From NCBI GenBank assembly GCA_024225875.1, contig JAAEMD010000530.1:1-11202 (forward strand): 11,202 bases of DNA. Direction: 5' to 3'. The translations under genes were made by a program, and so were the position numbers. Every line of letters begins with the position of its first letter. Position 1 is the first letter of the stretch. The notes below the pieces were generated by a model, which saw only the letters and a program-made list of their open reading frames with translations, had not been told where the DNA came from and did not search any database. Source of the stretch: a bacterium (GTDB lineage Bacteria; Margulisbacteria; Marinamargulisbacteria; JAAEMD01). Below, piece by piece: positions 1 through 5,690 of the stretch.

Positions 1-1
1 A

Positions 2-73
2 AATCGCAACTCCTTTACGCCTGAAAATTTGAAGGGTTATCTAGATTTAGTGGATTTTATACTGCTTTTTTAG
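2..73 (+). other. Possible 3' remnant of an unrecognised ORF at the window edge
   Basis: An open frame enters from the left edge and stops at TAG 71-73, ending in residues such as RNSFTPENLKGYLDLVDFIL. The pattern faintly recalls C-terminal tails of some transposases, but this is only an impression and the fragment is too short to assign. No start is visible. It lies 56 bp before repeat copy A. Confidence 0.2.
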
Positions 74-129
74 TGGGTTTTGGCGAACTTGGGTATAGCC
101 CTCTTTTAAATAAGAACTTTATGACTTAT

Positions 130-240
130 AGCAGAATCAAAATGAACTGTCCGTTTAAATGGCTGAGCGCATGTGTACAGGCGTACATAAACGAAACCAT
201 TTGAAAACTTCTGTGTCGGACATTTTATTTTGGAACAGCT
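130..240 (+). repeat. MITE-like dispersed repeat, copy A
   Basis: A 111-bp element, one of four in the window. The left arm runs AGC..GAACTGTCCG and the right arm GTCGGACATTTT..CAGCT; the arms are imperfect inverted repeats of about 24 bp. Inside are the conserved blocks TTTAAATGGCTGAG, CGTACATAAACGAA and CATTTGAAAACTT. TA flanks the terminal GC on both sides (129-130 and 240-241), as expected for a TA target duplication. The right end faces the lipoprotein gene starting at 314. There is no ORF inside, so it would be non-autonomous. Confidence 0.85.
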
Positions 241-245
241 ATATT
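217..245 (+). promoter_or_regulatory. Candidate hybrid promoter at the right end of repeat A
   Basis: CGGACA (217-222), a 17-bp spacer, then TATATT (240-245). The -35-like box is inside the repeat, and the -10-like box begins at the flanking TA. It points at the lipoprotein gene with a leader of about 60 nt. The -35 matches TTGACA at only the last four bases, so strength is uncertain. Confidence 0.4.
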
Positions 246-313
246 AACTTATAAAAGTGGAGTTTTTGTAGAGGGTTATTTAAATTTATCAAATAATATC
301 AGGAGCATCATAT

Positions 314-1045
314 ATGTTATCATTTAGCAATATTAATAAAAGTAGAAAAAGCTTTATTTTGTTTTATTTATTACTTTTATTATTAAGTACAGCCATCTTA
401 ACTGCCTGTTCTGGCCGACCGAATACTTTCCCTTCAGAAGAGTTTTTTAATGAAAAAGGGAGTATCGCTTTAGTTTGGGCCAGTAACTCCGAAACAGGTG
501 AATTTCATAGAGAAGGTGCACAAGGTCTACTGGACCAGGCTATTAACAATATTGTAGGCAATGACTTTTTAGAAGAAATAAAGTCTGTTAATTTAGCGCC
601 CTTAGTTGATAAGGGATACTTGAAAAAATATGCTGATACTTTTTCCAAAAACGGCTTTAATGCTAATTTAGTTAAATTACCTCTTAACAAAAGCAATTTT
701 AGAGAGAGCCCTGAAAAGGGCAGTCAATATTATAAATGGGATTTTAGATCATTTAAAAAAGATAAAGGAATTAATTATGTTTTATATTTAGATGTTACCA
801 GATTCGGTATCCAGCAGGACTATTATGGATTTATCGCAACCAGCGCCCCTTATGGTATTTCTAAGATAGATATTTTTCTGATCGATACTTCTGATAATAG
901 TATTGCAGGTGAGTATCATACCTCTGTGGAGAATAAAGAAGTTAAGGACTGGAACAAGCCTCCGAAGTACAGTGAGTTGATGGAGGCAGCAGTAGATAGT
1001 CTGGCCAGAGCTTTTAATGAAGCCTGGTTTGGTTTTTTTAAATAA
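314..1045 (+). CDS. Outer-membrane-type lipoprotein of unknown function
   Basis: 243 aa. The N-terminus has a basic stretch (K9-K12), a hydrophobic segment (residues 14-29) and the lipobox L-T-A-C with Cys32 as the lipidation site. Residue +2 is Ser, not Asp, so by the known sorting rule an outer-membrane destination is expected. The mature part has no motif I recognise. It begins with a strand-like GSIALVW and an amphipathic helix around REGAQGLLDQAINNIV, and later has alternating strand-like segments (NYVLYLDVTRFGI, KIDIFLIDTS), suggesting a compact alpha/beta domain. The start is supported by AGGAG at 301-305, 8 nt before ATG. The next gene begins 21 bp downstream, so the two are probably co-transcribed and may form an envelope pair. 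Confidence 0.85.
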   Translation: MLSFSNINKSRKSFILFYLLLLLLSTAILTACSGRPNTFPSEEFFNEKGSIALVWASNSETGEFHREGAQGLLDQAINNIVGNDFLEEIKSVNLAPLVDKGYLKKYADTFSKNGFNANLVKLPLNKSNFRESPEKGSQYYKWDFRSFKKDKGINYVLYLDVTRFGIQQDYYGFIATSAPYGISKIDIFLIDTSDNSIAGEYHTSVENKEVKDWNKPPKYSELMEAAVDSLARAFNEAWFGFFK

Positions 1046-1066
1046 AAAATAAATTGAGGAAGTGAA

Positions 1067-1768
1067 ATGACTATGAAAAATAATTTAGCAGCTTTAATAA
1101 TGATAACTCTATTTTTTTCTAATGTTTATGCAAAAGATGGTGTTAAAAAAGAAGATATTAAAAAAGAAGATATTAAATATATATCTTTGGATGAACATAA
1201 ATATTATGATAAGTCCGCAGTAAAAACAAAAAAACAGTTTAAAATTAAAAATGGACTGTCCTTAAAAATGGAAATTAAAGACCTGGTATCTTCTATTCAT
1301 ATCTCACAGATGCCGGTATATTCCCTTAACTGGTATGTGGATAAAGAAAGTGACGGTGCATGGTTTTTTAAAGTTTTTTCCAGCTTGAATGAGAAAACAA
1401 TGGAAGGTAACTATTATATGTACCTGCAAAATAATGAAAAAATGGCAGTGTTTAACAATGTATCTTCTATGGGGATAGGTGGCGGATTCAGAAAATATTT
1501 TTATCAAAATCAGTATTTTGTTGATTTGGGTATTGCCATGGTATGGTATCATAATAAAGAGATTGACTCCGGTTTTAATGGACTACTATTTGATTTCGGG
1601 CTGGGGATATCGAATATGATAACAGAAAACATGTTATTTCAACCGAGTATAGGTCTTAACTACAACAATCTTACAGGCGGAACTATTGCCGGAGATCACG
1701 TTCGTTTAACCAACTCTTTAACTGGTTTAGGCTATAATATTAATCTTGAATTACTTTTTATGCTTTAG
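1067..1768 (+). CDS. Secreted protein, probable small outer-membrane beta-barrel
   Basis: 233 aa. A Sec signal peptide (residues 1 to about 22, ending V-Y-A before K-D-G) is followed by a charged linker. The linker contains a 15-bp tandem repeat (1143-1172, two full units plus a partial third) encoding KKEDI-KKEDI. From about residue 85 the chain alternates short polar turns with amphipathic strands rich in Gly, Tyr, Phe and Trp (for example GIGGGFRKYFY, YFVDLGIAMVWY, FDFGLGISNM, FQPSIGLNYNN), ending in a strand NINLELLFML. This is typical of 8-strand outer-membrane beta-barrels, although no terminal Phe is present. GAGGA (1056-1060) favours the ATG at 1067 over the in-frame ATG at 1073. Specific function is unknown. 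It likely shares a transcript with the lipoprotein upstream. Confidence 0.75.
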   Translation: MTMKNNLAALIMITLFFSNVYAKDGVKKEDIKKEDIKYISLDEHKYYDKSAVKTKKQFKIKNGLSLKMEIKDLVSSIHISQMPVYSLNWYVDKESDGAWFFKVFSSLNEKTMEGNYYMYLQNNEKMAVFNNVSSMGIGGGFRKYFYQNQYFVDLGIAMVWYHNKEIDSGFNGLLFDFGLGISNMITENMLFQPSIGLNYNNLTGGTIAGDHVRLTNSLTGLGYNINLELLFML

Positions 1769-2043
1769 TATTAGATTGCACAGACCACAATTCATGTCAC
1801 ATGGTGCAATAAGAGACTTATTCATAGTCTTTATTTTTCCTGTCATATATATATTAATAACTATCAGGCCAGTATTATATTTAAGAAAAAATAAATAGAT
1901 GATAGATAAGTAAATAAACTTTAGTATTGTTCAGAACATTATATGAAACTATAGTATCCCAAACCTTTGAGTGTTAAAATTAAATTAATGTACGAAAAAA
2001 CAGGGCAAAAACTATGTTGTGATAATCTTAGAGGGGAAATGAT
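1769..2043. other. Intergenic region with one weak inverted repeat and a candidate promoter
   Basis: AT-rich spacer after the beta-barrel gene. ATTGCAC (1775-1781) and GTGCAAT (1804-1810) form a 7-bp inverted repeat with a 22-nt loop but no clear T-run, so it is at best a weak terminator. The candidate promoter at 1927-1955 is listed separately. I see no small gene here. Confidence 0.5.
1927..1955 (+). promoter_or_regulatory. Candidate sigma70-type promoter for the VOC/TfoX pair
   Basis: TTGTTC (1927-1932), a 17-bp spacer, then TATAGT (1950-1955). The implied leader to the ATG at 2044 is about 80 nt. No repeat copy lies upstream of this unit, so it should have its own promoter. Confidence 0.45.
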
Positions 2044-2412
2044 ATGCCTGGAGTAGTTCATTTTGATTTACCGGCAGACGATCCTGAAAAGTTAAAGTGT
2101 TTTTATGAAGATGTTTTTAACTGGCAGTTTAAGAAATGGAATGAACCTGGCGTTGACTACTGGCTTATTTATACAGGAGAGGATGAGGCTGGGATTAATG
2201 GAGGGATGGTCCGAAAAAAGGGGCTGGATGACAAGGTTACCAATACCATCAATGTGCCAGACATTGATTTATATATAGAAAAAATCAAAATTAATGGCGG
2301 TACAATAGTACAGGAAAAAATGCCGATAAAGTCTGTAGGCTGGATTGCAGGTTTTTTAGATCCGCAAGGTAATAAACATATGATAATCCAGGATGACACA
2401 ACTGCTTCATAG
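2044..2412 (+). CDS. VOC-fold (glyoxalase/bleomycin-resistance superfamily) protein
   Basis: 122 aa, the usual length of a single-domain VOC protein with two beta-alpha-beta-beta-beta modules. Module 1 opens with VVHFDLPADDPEKLKCFYED, where helix alpha1 carries the family FY pattern. Module 2 starts near TNTINVPDIDLYIEKIKINGG and ends GWIAGFLDPQGNKHMIIQD, matching the family's closing D-P-x-G-N signature. His6 could be a metal ligand, but the Glu often found just after the GN of the last strand is replaced (GNKHMII), so a metal-dependent enzyme is not assured. GAGGGG (2031-2036) lies 7 nt before ATG. The TfoX-domain gene follows 4 bp after the stop codon. Substrate is unknown. Confidence 0.88.
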   Translation: MPGVVHFDLPADDPEKLKCFYEDVFNWQFKKWNEPGVDYWLIYTGEDEAGINGGMVRKKGLDDKVTNTINVPDIDLYIEKIKINGGTIVQEKMPIKSVGWIAGFLDPQGNKHMIIQDDTTAS

Positions 2413-2416
2413 AAAA

Positions 2417-2758
2417 ATGGATACAGCTCAAAAACAATATCTGGACTTTATAGTAAATGATGTTTTATGTGATATTGATAACATAACATCAAGGTCAATG
2501 TTTGGTGGCTATGGTATATATAAGGATGGTATTATTTTTGCAATAATTGCTGATAGTCAGCTGTATTTTAAGGTTGGGCCTATAAATATAGATGATTATA
2601 AGAAGATGGGCAGCAGGCCATTTGTTTATCAAAAAGGAAAACACAAATCAACTACAATGTCTTACTGGCTGGTTCCTGTAGAAATCCTTGAAGATTCAGA
2701 TCAAATCGCAGGCTGGGTAGAAAAAGCAGTGAAGGCAGGCATAGCCCGCTGGAAGTAG
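2417..2758 (+). CDS. TfoX/Sxy N-terminal domain protein
   Basis: 113 aa from the ATG at 2417. The core ITSRSMFGGYGIYKDGIIFAIIADSQLYFKV matches the N-terminal domain of TfoX/Sxy proteins (MFGG, then GIxxxGxxFA, then LYFK), and the stretch continues to the usual helix (IAGWVEKAVKAGIA). The TfoX C-terminal domain is absent, as in many stand-alone members whose function is unknown; the name should not be read as evidence of competence. I prefer this start to the in-frame ATG at 2393. It fits the usual family N-terminus, and it lies 4 bp after the TAG of the VOC gene without its own ribosome-binding site, suggesting coupled re-initiation. Using 2393 would overlap the VOC gene by 20 bp. Confidence 0.85.
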   Translation: MDTAQKQYLDFIVNDVLCDIDNITSRSMFGGYGIYKDGIIFAIIADSQLYFKVGPINIDDYKKMGSRPFVYQKGKHKSTTMSYWLVPVEILEDSDQIAGWVEKAVKAGIARWK

Positions 2759-2797
2759 TATATTTGAGGATTGATCTACACTGTTATTTTTTTGAAA

Positions 2798-2831
2798 AGC
2801 AAAAAATAATTTCTGTTTGCTGGGTTTTTAT
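2798..2831 (+). terminator. Weak candidate terminator between convergent genes
   Basis: AGCAAA (2798-2803) and TTTGCT (2816-2821) form a 6-bp stem with a 12-nt loop, followed by GGGTTTTTAT. It sits in the 69-bp gap between the convergent TfoX-domain and flavodoxin genes and could act for the + strand unit. The stem is short, so confidence is limited. Confidence 0.35.
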
Positions 2832-3598
2832 AACATCGCCTTATAAGAAATATCCGGATGATGATACCGGTCCCGATCTCTGGTTTTTGCGCTGCTCTGT
2901 ATCGAAGCTTGTGGGCACCAGTGAAAACAGGCAAGACAACCTTCGCATTTGTTGAACCACACTGGTTTATTATCCTTAAGCTTTATATTCTGGACAGGAC
3001 AAATATTTACACAGTTCCCGCATCCGTTACATTTTTCATCAACAAAAAAAGATTTTGCAGTTTCATTAATTTTACTCATCATTTTATTAGAAGCAGCAGA
3101 TATAAGCTGCCCAAACAAGCCAAGGTTAGTCTCAACTTTATATTCTTTTCTGTCTCTTACAGCTGCGGCGATCTGTTTAATACGTTCTGCTTCAAAAGCA
3201 AACATTTTTTCTCGTTTTTCAAGAGCCGGAATATTATAATAAATGGTGGCATTGCCAGGCATTTTAATAGCGAATCCGGCATTTAATCTGTATCCGCGCT
3301 TTTTAAGTTCTTTCTTTAATAACTTGCCGGAACCAGTTAATAATCCTCCGTATGATGCCAGCCCGAATATATATGCATCATTATTAAGTTTTACCTTATT
3401 AATAAAATTAGAAATAACATTAGGTATCCCAAAACAGTATACAGGGTATGCGATTCCCGCAATATCAGTATCTGTCTGCTCAAAATCCATATTATAGGAG
3501 ACCTTTATTAAATCTACATCACCAAGCTCTTTTTTTAAGTCTCTGGCCAGTTTTAAAGTATTTCCAGTTCCAGTAAAATAGAATATTTTTATCTTCAA
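2828..3598 (-). CDS. EFR1-type flavodoxin-ferredoxin fusion protein
   Basis: 256 aa. Residues 1 to about 160 form a flavodoxin-like FMN-binding domain with the phosphate loop F-T-G-T-G-N-T (8-14). The C-terminus carries two [4Fe-4S] motifs: Cys190, 193, 196, 200-Pro and Cys218, 221, 224, 228-Pro. This order and length match the EFR1 family of anaerobe electron carriers, presumed to pass electrons between the clusters and FMN in the cytoplasm; the partner is not known. The start is TTG at 3596-3598, supported by GGAGGA 6 nt upstream, an unusual start codon with a strong ribosome-binding site. TATAAT-like boxes occur at 3617-3622 and 3634-3639 (- strand), and repeat copy B ends 67 bp upstream. 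Confidence 0.9.
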   Translation of the reverse strand: MKIKIFYFTGTGNTLKLARDLKKELGDVDLIKVSYNMDFEQTDTDIAGIAYPVYCFGIPNVISNFINKVKLNNDAYIFGLASYGGLLTGSGKLLKKELKKRGYRLNAGFAIKMPGNATIYYNIPALEKREKMFAFEAERIKQIAAAVRDRKEYKVETNLGLFGQLISAASNKMMSKINETAKSFFVDEKCNGCGNCVNICPVQNIKLKDNKPVWFNKCEGCLACFHWCPQASIQSSAKTRDRDRYHHPDISYKAML

Positions 3599-3659
3599 AG
3601 CTTATCCTCCTGCACTATTATAGTCTTATAAATATTATACATTGTAAACTGATTTTGAA

Positions 3660-3688
3660 GGTATAGCTGTTACAAAATAAAATGTCCG
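3660..3688 (-). promoter_or_regulatory. Candidate hybrid promoter at the right end of repeat B
   Basis: On the - strand, CGGACA (3683-3688), a 17-bp spacer, then TATACC (3660-3665). It faces the flavodoxin-ferredoxin gene. The -10 is a partial match, and the native TATAAT-like boxes closer to the gene are competing candidates. Confidence 0.3.
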
Positions 3689-3774
3689 ACACATAAAGTT
3701 TTCAAATGACTTCGTTAATGTACGCCTTACACAGCACTCAGGCATTTAAACGGACACTTCAATTTGTACCAGCT
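3665..3774 (-). repeat. MITE-like dispersed repeat, copy B
   Basis: A 110-bp copy in reverse orientation relative to copy A. It keeps both CGGACA-bearing arms, the central CGTACATTAACGAA block (read on the - strand) and the block CATTTGAAAACTTT. TA flanks the terminal GC on both sides (3664-3665 and 3774-3775). It lies between the start of the flavodoxin-ferredoxin gene and the 3' end of the ABC-F gene. Confidence 0.85.
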
Positions 3775-3788
3775 ATGAATGTTATAGA

Positions 3789-3839
3789 CTGGACAGTATC
3801 ATAAAGCCCTCAATAGCCTGGATTGAGGCTGCTGTCCAG
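3789..3839 (-). terminator. Nested hairpin over the stop codon of the ABC-F gene
   Basis: Read on the - strand, AGCCTCAAT pairs with ATTGAGGGCT (one bulge) around a 7-nt loop and is followed by TTTAT. Outer arms CTGGACAG (3789-3796) and CTGTCCAG (3832-3839) extend it to a 51-bp imperfect palindrome. The TGA stop (3810-3812) lies in the stem. It is plausible as an intrinsic terminator, though the T-run is short. Confidence 0.45.
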
Positions 3840-4652
3840 ATATTCCTGGTATGTGCCATTAAAAACAGAAATCCCATCCGGTCCAAATACAATCAATTTT
3901 GTAGCCAGCAGATGAAGGAACGCTTCGTTGTGTGTAACAATAATTGAGGCTCCGTTAAATATCTCCAAAGCTTCAATGAGGGCGTCACATGATTCCATGT
4001 CCAGATGATGATCAGGTTCATCAAGCAGTAATAAATTAGCAGGGGTTAACAGGATCCTGCTCAAGAGTACCCTGCTCTTTTCACCGCCAGACAGGCAGGA
4101 TATTTTCTTAAGAGCTAAATCACCGGAAAACATCATGCTGCCGCATATCCGCCTGACCTTTTCCTGGTTAGAGCACGGATCACAGTTTAAAAGTTCTTTT
4201 TCTATAGTGTTTGACAGTTCCAGTACCGATATATTTGTCTGTCCAAAATAGCCTGCTTTTGTTGCTCTGTGCAGCCTGATGACTCCGGAGTCAGGCTCTA
4301 ATGATCCTGCTAATAATTTCAGTAATGTCGACTTTCCAATCCCATTTTTACCAATAACACAGATTTTATCTTTTTTATCGACATATAAATTAAATCGATG
4401 AATAATATTATGCTGGCATTTATCATACTTAAAACACAAATCCGTCACTTCCAAAGGTGACTTTGCCTGGAAATCTGCTTCATTAAAAGAAAATGCCAGG
4501 TCTTTGATACTGGTTAACTTTTCCAGCTTTTCTGATTTTTCCAGAGCTTTGATCCTGGACTGGACTAACCTTGCCAGATTCGCCTTTGACTTAAAGGTAT
4601 CAATAAAAACCCTGGTCTTTTTTTCTTTTTTTTCCTTATTAAGTCTGTTTTT
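3810..4652 (-). CDS. ABC-F ATPase, C-terminal half (second ATPase domain, -1 frame)
   Basis: Open frame from just after a TGA (4653-4655) to TGA 3810-3812. It starts in the inter-domain linker, giving FIDTFKSKANLARLVQSRIK, a recognisable ABC-F linker sequence, and continues into the second ATPase domain. That domain has Walker A GKNGIGKST, signature LSGGEKSR, Walker B LLLLDEP and the switch-His region VTHNEAFL. The motif normally read DEPTNHLD is DEPDHHLD here. The first canonical start codon (TTG 4454) has no ribosome-binding site and would discard the conserved linker, so this is not an independent gene but the rest of the protein begun at 5299. The region looks less AT-rich than the neighbouring lipoproteins, a possible sign of separate origin. 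Either a frameshifted product or a broken gene. Confidence 0.85.
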   Translation of the reverse strand, partial: KNRLNKEKKEKKTRVFIDTFKSKANLARLVQSRIKALEKSEKLEKLTSIKDLAFSFNEADFQAKSPLEVTDLCFKYDKCQHNIIHRFNLYVDKKDKICVIGKNGIGKSTLLKLLAGSLEPDSGVIRLHRATKAGYFGQTNISVLELSNTIEKELLNCDPCSNQEKVRRICGSMMFSGDLALKKISCLSGGEKSRVLLSRILLTPANLLLLDEPDHHLDMESCDALIEALEIFNGASIIVTHNEAFLHLLATKLIVFGPDGISVFNGTYQEYLDSSLNPGY

Positions 4653-5299
4653 TCATGTATTTCTTCCTCTTCTTCTATCTTTGAATATATATCAATAGAA
4701 GACCCCCTGATTTTTTTGATCCTGCTTCTGTGTATAGCGACTGTATGGTTTGTTATACTATCCATAAAATGTCTGTCATGTGAAATTATTATTAGTTCAC
4801 TTTTCCATGCTTTCAAAAAATCTGTCAGCCAGCGTACAGAGCCAATATCCAGATAGTTTGTAGGCTCATCTAAAAGCAGCATGTCTGGATTTGCAGCCAG
4901 CACTTTAACCAGGTTAAGCCTTATCTGAAAACCACCGGACAGTTCCTCAGGTGCGCGATAGAAGTCATCTTCAGTAAAGCCCAGTCCAAGCAGTAATTTT
5001 TCTACACGCCACTCTTCATACTGTTCATCAGGGCCGAGCCCAAGGCAGGCTTCTTCCAGTACCATTTCCCTGGTAAACTCAAGGTGTTGTTTAACATAGC
5101 CGATAATATAATTCTTTGGTAAAGAAACATCACCTTTGTCAGGATCCATTTCCCTGGTCAAGATAGAAAAAAGAGTTGTTTTACCGGCACCGTTTCTACC
5201 AACAAGACCTGTCTTTTCACCAGGGTTAATATTAAAACTAATATTATCAAAAATGACCTGATCGCCAAATGATAACGACATATTACGTATTGCAATCAT
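4565..5299 (-). CDS. ABC-F ATPase, N-terminal half (first ATPase domain and linker)
   Basis: The open frame from ATG 5299 gives 244 aa, of which about 225 are genuine ABC-F sequence. Visible are Walker A GRNGAGKT (34-41), signature LSGGFQ (120-125), Walker B MLLLDEP (140-146) running into TNYLD, and the switch His174 in ISHDRHF. There are no membrane segments. ABC-F proteins are soluble factors acting on ribosomes; some give resistance to ribosome-targeting antibiotics and others are housekeeping, and the sequence does not decide between them. After residue 225 the frame departs from the family and ends at TAG 4565-4567. A -1 shift in the A-rich linker would yield one protein of about 496 aa, close to family length. 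AGGT (5311-5314) is a modest ribosome-binding site 11 nt before the start. Confidence 0.88.
   Translation of the reverse strand: MIAIRNMSLSFGDQVIFDNISFNINPGEKTGLVGRNGAGKTTLFSILTREMDPDKGDVSLPKNYIIGYVKQHLEFTREMVLEEACLGLGPDEQYEEWRVEKLLLGLGFTEDDFYRAPEELSGGFQIRLNLVKVLAANPDMLLLDEPTNYLDIGSVRWLTDFLKAWKSELIIISHDRHFMDSITNHTVAIHRSRIKKIRGSSIDIYSKIEEEEEIHEKTDLIRKKKKKRPGFLLIPLSQRRIWQG
4617..4633 (-). other. A-rich slippery site joining the two ABC-F halves
   Basis: On the - strand the sequence is A8-G-A7-G. The heptamer A_AAA_AAG (4631-4625) is in the zero frame of the N-terminal half, with AAG as codon 225 (4627-4625). Slipping back one base puts the next codon at 4625, exactly the frame of the C-terminal half. 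The frames can be joined only between 4565 and 4652, and this site is inside that interval. I see no strong downstream stem-loop. A deletion or homopolymer error is an alternative. Confidence 0.6.
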
Positions 5300-5340
5300 A
5301 CTTATTTTTCACCTGAACTTTAATTTATATCATAAACAGG

Positions 5341-5367
5341 TTAAGCCTGTACAAGGGCCTGTTTCAT
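5341..5367 (-). promoter_or_regulatory. Possible leader ORF and alternative hairpins before the ABC-F gene
   Basis: On the - strand, ATG at 5367 opens a nine-codon frame reading MKQALVQA-stop. AAACAGG in codons 2-4 can pair with CCTGTTT just after the stop, and ACAGG in codons 6-8 can pair with the same CCTGT. The CCTG segment (as ACCTG) can instead pair with CAGGT, the ABC-F ribosome-binding site. These structures are mutually exclusive, as in translational attenuators. No good ribosome-binding site precedes the leader ATG, so this is tentative. Confidence 0.3.
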
Positions 5368-5400
5368 ACTGCTGAAATATATCTTAAAGATCGCAGCAGT
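5368..5400 (-). promoter_or_regulatory. Nested palindrome in the ABC-F leader
   Basis: ACTGCTG (5368-5374) and CAGCAGT (5394-5400) are a perfect 7-bp inverted repeat enclosing the smaller palindrome ATCTT-A-AAGAT. It lies immediately upstream of the possible leader ORF and downstream of the candidate promoter, so it would be in the leader RNA. No T-run follows on the - strand, so it is not a simple terminator. Confidence 0.45.
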
Positions 5401-5471
5401 TATCTGAAAATCTAAATTTTTTGATCCCGTACTACACTGGTTTAGTATTGTTACAGGAATAACAATTATCC

Positions 5472-5500
5472 CATATAAAAACATATTTTATAACTTTCAA
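5472..5500 (-). promoter_or_regulatory. Candidate promoter for the ABC-F gene
   Basis: On the - strand, TTGAAA (5495-5500), a 17-bp spacer, then TATATG (5472-5477). It implies a leader of roughly 165 nt containing the hairpins described above. The -35 matches the consensus well and the -10 moderately. Confidence 0.4.
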
Positions 5501-5628
5501 AAATGTATGCCTGTCTTTAAAAAAATAATGTTCAAACTGACTCAGATTAAATCAAATATTTAACCTCAAAATCAAGTATATTTTAACATTGCATATCTGG
5601 TTTGAGGAGATATAAGAATCTAAAATAT

Positions 5629-5679
5629 AACTGTCCGGCTTCACATATTCATAATCTGAAAAATAAAAACCGGACAGTT
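5629..5679 (-). terminator. Perfect 10-bp inverted repeat after the lipoprotein gene
   Basis: AACTGTCCGG (5629-5638) and CCGGACAGTT (5670-5679) are a perfect inverted repeat with a 31-nt loop. It starts 11 bp beyond the stop codon of the - strand lipoprotein and is followed by ATATTTTAG on that strand, so it may end that transcript. The long loop is unusual. The arms contain CGGACAGTT, identical to the left-arm sequence of repeats A, C and D. Confidence 0.45.
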
Positions 5680-5690
5680 GTTAAATATTT

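Larger units (their letters stand above)
5300..5690. other. 391-bp intergenic region holding the ABC-F leader
   Basis: Between the ABC-F start and the end of the lipoprotein gene, both on the - strand. It holds a candidate promoter (5472-5500), a nested hairpin (5368-5400), a possible nine-codon leader ORF (5341-5367) with alternative pairings, and the hairpin at 5629-5679; each is listed separately. I see no longer gene in it. Confidence 0.6.

Noticed and set aside
1143..1177. 15-bp tandem repeat in the beta-barrel gene as a phase-variation tract
   Set aside because: The unit is a multiple of three, with only about 2.3 copies, so copy changes would alter linker length and not switch the gene off.
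2764..2955. 63-aa + strand ORF after the TfoX-domain gene
   Set aside because: It runs into the 3' end of the convergent EFR1 gene and its translation looks like low-quality antisense sequence.
2858..3286. Open frames on the + strand opposite the EFR1 gene (also 2949-3239 and 3243-3497)
   Set aside because: They are antisense to a gene with clear cysteine and FMN motifs, and their translations show no family features or start signals.
3810..4454. The ABC-F second domain as an independent single-domain ABC protein starting at TTG 4454
   Set aside because: No ribosome-binding site precedes it, and its frame continues upstream to 4652 with recognisable ABC-F linker sequence.
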